Origin: Galbibacter marinus
GTDB lineage: Bacteria > Bacteroidota > Bacteroidia > Flavobacteriales > Flavobacteriaceae
Assembly (NCBI RefSeq): GCF_000300875.1
Contig: NZ_AMSG01000028.1
Span: 1-33,920, forward strand
Direction of reading: 5' to 3'
DNA: 33,920 bases
Part shown: positions 23,367 to 33,920 of the stretch, piece by piece
Layout of the letters: each line of letters starts with the position of its first letter
How positions within the stretch are numbered: the stretch's first letter is position 1
Notes under the pieces: generated by a model
What the model was told of the DNA's origin: nothing
Database searches by the model: none
The model's input: the letters and a program-made list of their open reading frames with translations, nothing else
Program-made: the position numbers and the translations under genes

Positions 23367-23370
23367 GCAG

Positions 23371-23378
23371 CAAAATTA
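23371..23378 (-). promoter_or_regulatory. Promoter -7 element very close to the flavoprotein ATG
   Basis: Minus strand TAATTTTG matches TAnnTTTG, and only CTGC separates it from the ATG at 23366. Transcription would start at or next to the A of the ATG, giving a leaderless or nearly leaderless mRNA. The -33 part is not clear. Confidence 0.35.
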
Positions 23379-23395
23379 GGTTTAATTTATCGGTT

Positions 23396-24148
23396 TCATT
23401 GAACCCGATCAGGATAGTCCGTAATAATACCATCCACCTTAAATATTTTCATGGCTTTGATATCCTGGGTATCATTGACAGTCCATGGATATATTTTAAA
23501 ATTCCTTTCATGCATAAGGTCGACATTCTGAGAATTCAAACTTTTAAAGTGAGGATGTATAGCAACAGCACTTAACTTTTCTCCCTCGGCTATGGCTCCA
23601 TCTATATCTTCACTAGTTAGAATACCTATGGGCATCTTGGGGTTCAATTCTCTTATGGCCTGCAATTCATCCCATCGAAAACTAGAAATAATAAAGTCCT
23701 CTATCTTCCAGCCTTTATTATCTATATAAGATTGTAAAATTTCATGTACTGGTTTTGCGGTTCCTGCACCTTTTAACTCTACGTTTAAAACAACCTTAGC
23801 ATCGATCAAATCCAACACTTGCTCTAGTGTAGGTATTTTAACTCCTCCCTCTAAAGTGAGCGTATCCAATGTTTCTTTAGTATAGGCTTCAATAGGCCCT
23901 GTTGCCTGAGTTAACCGGTCTACGGTATCATCATGAAAAACGATTATGGATCCATCTGCTATTTTGAAAACATCAATTTCAATAGCATCAGAACCTAAAT
24001 CAATAGCTTTTTTAATGGATGGTAAGCTATTTTCTACCACATGACCACGGGCCCCTCTATGGCCTATTATAATGGGATCTTCTTGCATTTGAGTACAACT
24101 TAATAAACTCACCACTACGAGTGCTAATAGTCCTTGTTTTTTTAACAT
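23396..24148 (-). CDS. Glycerophosphodiester phosphodiesterase, lipoprotein
   Basis: A 250-residue GDPD-fold enzyme with an N-terminal lipoprotein signal (LLALVVVSLLSC, Cys at about 18), so it should be anchored in a membrane and face the periplasm or outside. Catalytic motifs of the family: IIGHRGARG with the two active-site residues, ENSLPSIKKAI, DAIEIDVF and VFHDDTVDRLT. It releases glycerol-3-phosphate from glycerophosphodiesters. It is the last gene of the alpha-glucan operon (30 bases behind the GH13 gene). Cleaved substrate would be taken up as glycerol-3-phosphate, but no transporter for it is here. Confidence 0.9.
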   Translation of the reverse strand: MLKKQGLLALVVVSLLSCTQMQEDPIIIGHRGARGHVVENSLPSIKKAIDLGSDAIEIDVFKIADGSIIVFHDDTVDRLTQATGPIEAYTKETLDTLTLEGGVKIPTLEQVLDLIDAKVVLNVELKGAGTAKPVHEILQSYIDNKGWKIEDFIISSFRWDELQAIRELNPKMPIGILTSEDIDGAIAEGEKLSAVAIHPHFKSLNSQNVDLMHERNFKIYPWTVNDTQDIKAMKIFKVDGIITDYPDRVQ

Positions 24149-24178
24149 GTTTGAAGTTTTAAATGCGGTAAAACCACA

Positions 24179-26062
24179 TCACTGAACTTCAAAAATAAAT
24201 GATTGTAGAGGATTTATCCTAATTTTTACAGCTCCAATATCATTTCTTAACGTTAATTTGTTACTACCTTGATACAGTAAATCCCTTAAAGAATATTCTG
24301 TTTTATCAAGACCCCACTCTGCTATAAGTTCCTTAGGCAGTTGCAATTCAAACTCATATGTATTCTCTGTATCAAAGTTTGAAATCACGACTAACTTTTG
24401 ATCCTCGTTATACCTCACAAAAGAATATATGTCTTGGTTATAACCTTGGCTATTTTGAATATTGTACTTATGTAGTTCTTTTATTTGCCCCATTATTGCT
24501 GGTTGACTTATTGAAACATTTAGCAAGCGCTTATAGAAGTCGCGCAATTGTTTTTCCTGCTCCGTGCTTTGTCCACCGTCAAATTTACCATCATTCATCC
24601 ACCTTTGATGGTGAGGAACCCCCACATAATCAAAAATAGAAGTTCTACTAGGTTTACCAAAACCAGCATCCTCAGCCCCAGGTTCTCCTACCTCCTGTCC
24701 AAAATATATCATTAAAGGAGCCGTTGAAATGGTAGCAAGTACTGTCATTGCAGGTTTGGCAATTTGGGCATCACCAGCAAATTCTTCACTCGCGATTCGC
24801 TGTTCATCATGATTCTCTAAAAAGTAGAGTAAATGAGAAGAAATGTCCTTGGTCTGCTTAAGAACTTCAGAGATATAACTGGTCTTACCATTATCCTTCA
24901 TGATCTGTTTTATAGAATCATACATGGCGACCTTATCATATAAGTAATCCATTTTACCCTTATATATATAATCGCGATATAAGGTTGGGTTATAGACCTC
25001 AGCTAATAAAAAAGCATCGGGATTTTCCATCTTAATAGTGGAATTCATATAACTCCAAAATTCTACAGGCACCATCTCAGCCATGTCATAACGAAATCCA
25101 TCAACACCCATAGCTATCCAATACAGAGCAATGTCCTTAAATTTCTCCCAGGAATCAGGTACTTGTTTGTCCTTCCAGAATTCAAAATGTTTTTGAAACG
25201 GCTCATTTTCATACCCTTTTGGCAAAGAGTCAAATTCTCTTATTCCTTCAGGAGACACGCCGTAGTTTACCTTAACGGTTTCATACCAGTCATTTTGATC
25301 AGGCTTAGATGCTCTAGCTCCATTCCCAGTCCATTTTGCAGGATTCTCCTGAAAATGACCATCGACCAGTGGATGCTGCTCTCCTCCTAGAGGAAGGTAA
25401 CCCTCTCTCCATTTAGGCAACTCGAATGTTTCATTTGGGTTGTAATAAAAATTGTTATCTCGCTGGTATTGAACCTCTGTATTATCGTCTACACCAAAAC
25501 CCTCTACGCCTTTTGGTGCGGATATACTTTGATAATTTCTTGCCACGTGATTTGGAACTATATCAATAATGACTTTCATCCCTGCTTGATGGGTTCTTTC
25601 AAGGAGTTGTTTAAATTCTTCTAATCGATTTTCGGGATCAGTCGCCAAATCAGGATTGACATTGTAATAATCCTTGACCGCATATGGAGATCCCGCTCTC
25701 CCCTTAATAACCTCGGGGTCATCATTACTAATTCCATATTTGGTGTAATCACCAACTAGAGCATGATGTGGTATTCCCGTATACCAAATGTGGGTGATCC
25801 CTAAATCTTTAATTTCCTGTAATGCTTTAGGGGTGAAGTCTTCAAATTTACCTACCCCATTCTCCTCTATGGTGCCCCAAGTCTTATTGGTGGTGTTGGT
25901 GTTACCGAATAATCTGGTAAACACCTGATACACCACTTTTTTAGATTTTGTTTGCGTAGGCTCTTCAGCGGTACTTTCCTTATCATTGGCTGTTGGTGTA
26001 CAGCTCATCAAAATTGACATTACCAGAACTGGTAGTGAGAAAACCGAAAACTTCTTAATCAT
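24179..26062 (-). CDS. GH13 alpha-amylase family enzyme, lipoprotein
   Basis: A 627-residue glycoside hydrolase of family 13 with a lipobox near residue 20 (VMSILMSC), hence surface or periplasmic. Catalytic segments: substrate-binding DIVPNHV, DGFRYDMAEM with the nucleophile Asp, LLAEVYN with the acid/base Glu and FLENHDEQR with the transition-state Asp. It is cut neither at the start nor at the end and carries a C-terminal beta domain. Exact product (alpha-amylase, maltogenic or branching-like) cannot be decided. It is 18 bases behind the SusA-like gene and should act on long alpha-glucans before the other enzymes of the operon. Confidence 0.9.
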   Translation of the reverse strand: MIKKFSVFSLPVLVMSILMSCTPTANDKESTAEEPTQTKSKKVVYQVFTRLFGNTNTTNKTWGTIEENGVGKFEDFTPKALQEIKDLGITHIWYTGIPHHALVGDYTKYGISNDDPEVIKGRAGSPYAVKDYYNVNPDLATDPENRLEEFKQLLERTHQAGMKVIIDIVPNHVARNYQSISAPKGVEGFGVDDNTEVQYQRDNNFYYNPNETFELPKWREGYLPLGGEQHPLVDGHFQENPAKWTGNGARASKPDQNDWYETVKVNYGVSPEGIREFDSLPKGYENEPFQKHFEFWKDKQVPDSWEKFKDIALYWIAMGVDGFRYDMAEMVPVEFWSYMNSTIKMENPDAFLLAEVYNPTLYRDYIYKGKMDYLYDKVAMYDSIKQIMKDNGKTSYISEVLKQTKDISSHLLYFLENHDEQRIASEEFAGDAQIAKPAMTVLATISTAPLMIYFGQEVGEPGAEDAGFGKPSRTSIFDYVGVPHHQRWMNDGKFDGGQSTEQEKQLRDFYKRLLNVSISQPAIMGQIKELHKYNIQNSQGYNQDIYSFVRYNEDQKLVVISNFDTENTYEFELQLPKELIAEWGLDKTEYSLRDLLYQGSNKLTLRNDIGAVKIRINPLQSFIFEVQ

Positions 26063-26080
26063 TCTAATTACACTTTTGTA

Positions 26081-27922
26081 CTATAAAATTTCTAAAATAT
26101 AACTTGCTTTACCCGCAATGTTAAGGGTTTCTCCAAGGCTGATTTCAGAAGAAGAAAGTATTTCCTTTGCCGATTTGGCATCCTGGAGATTTTCTTTAAA
26201 TCTGCCTAATTCCAAGGTTTGTTCTTCCTTGCTATTGTTGATTACAACCATTACAGTTTGGTTGTCATTATATCTAAAATACACATAAACGTCATTCTCT
26301 GGTATGTACTGCGTAGTTTTACCATTATGAATTGCTGTTGCGGTTTTTCTCCAATTAAAAATCTTAGAAGTTACATCAAAATAAGCATTCTCTGTCGCTG
26401 TTCTCCCCTGGGCAAAAAAGGCATTGTGGGTGTCTGTTTCCCATCCTCCTGGGAAGTCTCTACGGATGTCTCCATCACCTTTTGCTTTATCGCCTTTCAT
26501 TCCGATCTCAGATCCATAATAAAGTTGTGGAATACCACGAATCGTCCCCAGTAGAGTCATGATGAGTTTATAATCCTCTATTGAATTGTATATTTGATTG
26601 ATACGTTGGGTATCATGGTTCTCAGCAAACACTAGGATATTATCAATGTCTGGATACAAAAAGTCATTCACAAAGTTTTCATACACTTGAATCATTCCTT
26701 TATCCCAACTAGGCTCCTCTACCTGAAATGTCGCAGAAAGGGCATCGTGTAAAGTAAAGTCCATCACCGATGGAAGATGAGAGTTGTAATCTTGAATTGC
26801 AGCTATTTTACTATCTTTTTGCCAATAGGCAATTTGAGCCTGATCGTGCATCCAAACCTCACCTACAATATTAAAATTAGGGTATTCATCCATAATGGAT
26901 TTAGTCCATTTGGCAACACCTTGCTTATCATTGTAAGAATAAGTATCTACTCTAAAGCCATCCAAATCAGCATATTCAATCCACCAAATAGCATTTTGAA
27001 TTAAATAATTAAGAGCTAATGGATTTTTTTGATTAAGATCAGGCATCGTGCTAACAAACCAACCATCCATACAGTAATAAGCGTCTATCTCAGAGGCATT
27101 CGGATCCATCTGTGTACTCATTCTATAATTGGTCTGACCATAACCAGGAAATTGATGAATCCAATCATAGGTAGGCAAATCATCCATCATCCAGTGAGTA
27201 ATTCCCCAATGATTCACCACATAATCCATTATGAGTTTCATAGAACGTTTATGTAGCTCCTGAGATAATCTTTTATAATCTTCATTAGTCCCGTAACGAG
27301 GATCTATTTTATAAACATCACTTTGGGCATAGGTGTGATAAGAATAAGTAGAATCATTATCCTCATTCATGGGTGTACTCCAGATTGCTGTAGCACCAAG
27401 AGATTCAATATAATCCAAATAATCTATGATCCCTTGGATATCACCGCCGTGGCGTCCACCTTGATGGTCTCTATTTACTTTTTCTACTACATCTTTATGA
27501 TTATCATTGGAAGTATCTCCATTGGCAAAACGATCTGGCATAATTAGGTAAATCATATCAGAGGAATCAAATCCTTTTCTTTGAGCAGACTCAGGTCTTC
27601 GCTCTTTAAGCTCATAGTTTTTAGAAAACTTACGTTTTCCATTTTTCTCAAAAACAATTTTAAACTTTTGAGGTTCTTGACCTTGAGTATCCAATGTAAT
27701 AAATAAATAATTTGGATTCTCTGTCTTTTTCACCTCTAGTATTTCAATACCATCAATCTTAGGGCTTAACTCGGCTATATTCTCACCGTACACCATAAGT
27801 TCCAATTCTGAATGTTGCATGCCACTCCACCAAAAAGGAGGCTCAATTCGTTCGATTTGCGCATTTACTGATTGCAGTATTAACGCAAAAATTGCGGTGA
27901 TTAAAAAGGTACTTTTCTTCAT
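26081..27922 (-). CDS. GH13 cyclomaltodextrinase/neopullulanase-type enzyme (SusA-like)
   Basis: A 613-residue protein with a signal peptide ending near residue 21 (LQSVNAQ), so it is exported. An N-terminal immunoglobulin-like domain (about 22-115) precedes the GH13 barrel: YLIMPDRFANGD, HGGDIQGIIDYLDYIESLGA, DYVVNHWG, DGFRVDTYSY with the nucleophile Asp, NIVGEVW with the acid Glu and FAENHDTQRI. This layout is that of neopullulanases and cyclomaltodextrinases such as SusA of Bacteroides, which act in the periplasm on maltooligosaccharides. It is directly behind the GH97 gene (2 bases). Confidence 0.92.
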   Translation of the reverse strand: MKKSTFLITAIFALILQSVNAQIERIEPPFWWSGMQHSELELMVYGENIAELSPKIDGIEILEVKKTENPNYLFITLDTQGQEPQKFKIVFEKNGKRKFSKNYELKERRPESAQRKGFDSSDMIYLIMPDRFANGDTSNDNHKDVVEKVNRDHQGGRHGGDIQGIIDYLDYIESLGATAIWSTPMNEDNDSTYSYHTYAQSDVYKIDPRYGTNEDYKRLSQELHKRSMKLIMDYVVNHWGITHWMMDDLPTYDWIHQFPGYGQTNYRMSTQMDPNASEIDAYYCMDGWFVSTMPDLNQKNPLALNYLIQNAIWWIEYADLDGFRVDTYSYNDKQGVAKWTKSIMDEYPNFNIVGEVWMHDQAQIAYWQKDSKIAAIQDYNSHLPSVMDFTLHDALSATFQVEEPSWDKGMIQVYENFVNDFLYPDIDNILVFAENHDTQRINQIYNSIEDYKLIMTLLGTIRGIPQLYYGSEIGMKGDKAKGDGDIRRDFPGGWETDTHNAFFAQGRTATENAYFDVTSKIFNWRKTATAIHNGKTTQYIPENDVYVYFRYNDNQTVMVVINNSKEEQTLELGRFKENLQDAKSAKEILSSSEISLGETLNIAGKASYILEIL

Positions 27923-27924
27923 GT

Positions 27925-32341
<4,417 letters not shown>

Positions 32342-32342
32342 T

Positions 32343-33002
32343 TTATTTTGATTGAAGTTGAGTTAAAAAATCGTACGTTATTTCATTAAATGTGTTAAAC
32401 ACATAATCCGCATGGTGCAAAACTTCTGCATCACCAAGAGCAATTGATGTCATTCCCGCATTATTGGCAGCAGTAATCCCTGCATAGGCATCTTCAAAGA
32501 CAATACAATCCTTGGGGGCCACCTCTAATTGACTTGCCGCCTGAAGGAAAACTTCTGGGTCTGGTTTAGCTTTACTTACGCTATTACCATCAACAATTGC
32601 ATCAAATAGATCAAACAGACCTACTTTGCGTAAAATGCCTGGGGCATTTTTACTAGCTGATCCTAATGCAATTGGATAATTGGCTGATTTTAATTTTTCT
32701 ATAGTACTTTTTACCCCTGGTAGTATATCATCTGGGGTCATTTGGGCAACATATTCTAAATAATCTTCATTTTTTTCAGATGCTAGGCGATCAAACTCCT
32801 GTGGAGAAATTTCGACCCCTGCCCAATTTAATATCTTATTCAAAGAGTCTATTCTACTGACTCCTTTGAGTTGTTCATTTTGCTGTTCAGAAAGTTGAAA
32901 ATTGAAATTCTCTCCCAATTTTCTCCAAGCTAAAAAGTGGAATTTAGCGGTATCCACAATAACACCGTCCAAATCGAAAATAAATCCCTTTTGTTGTTTC
33001 AT
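32343..33002 (-). CDS. pgmB: Beta-phosphoglucomutase
   Basis: A 219-residue HAD enzyme that turns beta-glucose-1-phosphate into glucose-6-phosphate. Motif I is FIFDLDGVIVD with nucleophile and acid Asp, the cap holds LKGVSRIDSLN typical of this subgroup, motif II is LGSASKNAP, the lysine is in SKAKPDPEVF and motif IV is VFEDAYAGITAA. The start at 33002 gives the family N-terminus. The gene lies directly before the GH65 gene, so product and consumer of beta-glucose-1-phosphate are made together. Confidence 0.95.
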   Translation of the reverse strand: MKQQKGFIFDLDGVIVDTAKFHFLAWRKLGENFNFQLSEQQNEQLKGVSRIDSLNKILNWAGVEISPQEFDRLASEKNEDYLEYVAQMTPDDILPGVKSTIEKLKSANYPIALGSASKNAPGILRKVGLFDLFDAIVDGNSVSKAKPDPEVFLQAASQLEVAPKDCIVFEDAYAGITAANNAGMTSIALGDAEVLHHADYVFNTFNEITYDFLTQLQSK

Positions 33003-33082
33003 CTGCGTAATATATCTGTAAGAGTGAAGTTTACAGACTTATTTTAATGTTGTTCCTAGTTTGAATCTTGATATCTGATCGC

Positions 33083-33920
33083 TTAATCGATAGTATAGGC
33101 AATGGCCTTCTTATTGGTGATCAGTAAATTAGCTAAGGCTGCCAGCAATAGACATATTCCAGCTACAATCATAGCGTTAATCGCTTGATCCCCCATGAGC
33201 TGATAGCTTAAGTTTATACCTCCTATGGCCGCAATGATCTGTGGTAATACAATAAACATATTGAACAGTCCCATATAGACTCCCATTTTCTTGGCATCAA
33301 TAGCACTAGATAGCATGGCATAAGGCATGGAAAGTATACTACCCCATGCAATACCTACAAGGAGAAAACTTCCATAGAGATGCCAAATGTTACTAGCGAA
33401 ATACATGGAAATAAATCCAGCCCCTCCAATTATAAGAGAAACCATATGGGTAAATTTCCGATTGACCCTGAATTTAGAAGAAAAGTAAGCTAGCACTAAT
33501 GCAAATCCCATGGATGAGAGGCCATAGATTCCCATGGCTGATCCAACCTTATCCGATGCATCTTGATATTTCGCGTTTGCAGTATCAAATTGCTGCTGTT
33601 GCACTGTGTTAGCAAAGTCATATGCGTTCTCCATTGGCGCTGGTGCATCATAAACATGTTCAGTCAAAGCAGGCATGGCCATACTCCACATAGTAAAAAA
33701 CGCAAACCAACTAAAGAATTGTACCACTCCTAGTTTTACCATCGTAGAAGGCATCTTACCAATATTTTCCACAATATCCTGAATGAATCGACCCTTGCTT
33801 TCAGCCCTCATTTTCTCAAAGGCCACCATGTCTTCTGGAGGGTATTCATCGGTAGTAAATATGGTATAAAGAATGCTGGTAATAAAAACGGATCAATCTC
33901 AAAAGTTGGGTCTAAATTGA
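33083..33920 (-). CDS. Sugar MFS carrier (maltose permease-like), C-terminal half, cut by window edge and possibly frameshifted
   Basis: The frame runs from the stop at 33083 through the ATG at 33829 and 20 codons further (VFITSILYTIFTTDEYPPED) to a TGA at 33893-33895. The visible part has about six spans after a cytosolic loop and a segment with MWSMAMPALTEHVYDA, and reads like the second half of bacterial SLC45/GPH-type sugar carriers. The ATG at 33829 cannot be the true start because the first half would be missing. Upstream of about 33890 the likely coding frame is the next one (NLDPTFEIDP), which would join through a single missing base. Being first in the run before pgmB and mapA, it should import maltose or maltooligosaccharides. 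Confidence 0.8.

Overview
The window looks like an AT-rich chromosomal segment of a marine-type member of the family Flavobacteriaceae (Bacteroidota). This is inferred from gene content and signals, not from a database match. The evidence is the mevalonate-pathway genes, the GH65/GH97/GH13 alpha-glucan operon with a GPH/MFS sugar carrier, general absence of Shine-Dalgarno sequences, and several -7 promoter elements of the Bacteroidota form TAnnTTTG. No rRNA, tRNA, CRISPR array or prophage was seen.

Layout. (1) 1-918 is a scarred segment: the 3' end of an IS200/IS605-type tnpB with a right-end hairpin, then a DUF417 membrane-protein fragment fused by an apparent deletion to the C-terminal half of a YgiD/DODA-type dioxygenase. 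(2) 940-1572 is a TRIC/UPF0126 channel; 1687-3941 is glycerol kinase plus a glycerol facilitator. (3) 3920-11003, minus strand, is a nine-gene molybdenum-cofactor operon read as moaD, moaA, moaC, mobA, moeB-rhodanese, TSUP permease, moeA, xdhC, mocA. moaE, a mogA/moaB gene and any molybdoenzyme are not in the window. (4) 11103-14001 holds a NagD-type HAD phosphatase, a purine nucleoside phosphorylase and a stand-alone ClpP with a clear terminator. (5) 14310-17833 is a NUDIX hydrolase gene overlapping by 4 bases a 1048-residue PLD-helicase-DUF3427 protein, a candidate nucleic-acid-handling or defence module. (6) 18063-22017 is mvaD, mevalonate kinase, a UbiA-type prenyltransferase and an RluB-type pseudouridine synthase whose expected catalytic Asp is Glu. 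(7) 22104-23366 is a BaiN/HI0933-type flavoprotein. (8) 23396-33920, minus strand, is an alpha-glucan operon read as MFS carrier (cut by the window edge, possibly frameshifted), beta-phosphoglucomutase, maltose phosphorylase, GH97, two GH13 enzymes and a glycerophosphodiesterase lipoprotein.

How the genes work together. In region 8, exported GH13 and GH97 enzymes trim alpha-glucans outside the cytoplasm, the carrier brings in maltose, and GH65 plus beta-phosphoglucomutase convert it to glucose and glucose-6-phosphate. In region 3, MoaA/MoaC make cPMP, MoaD with the MoeB-rhodanese protein carries sulfur, MoeA inserts molybdenum, and MobA and MocA/XdhC point to two finishing routes: a guanylated cofactor for DMSO-reductase-type enzymes and a cytidylated or sulfurated one for xanthine-dehydrogenase-type enzymes. 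The best candidates for something not well described are the NUDIX/PLD-helicase pair, the Asp-to-Glu pseudouridine synthase, the prenyltransferase in the mevalonate cluster and the TSUP permease inside the cofactor operon.
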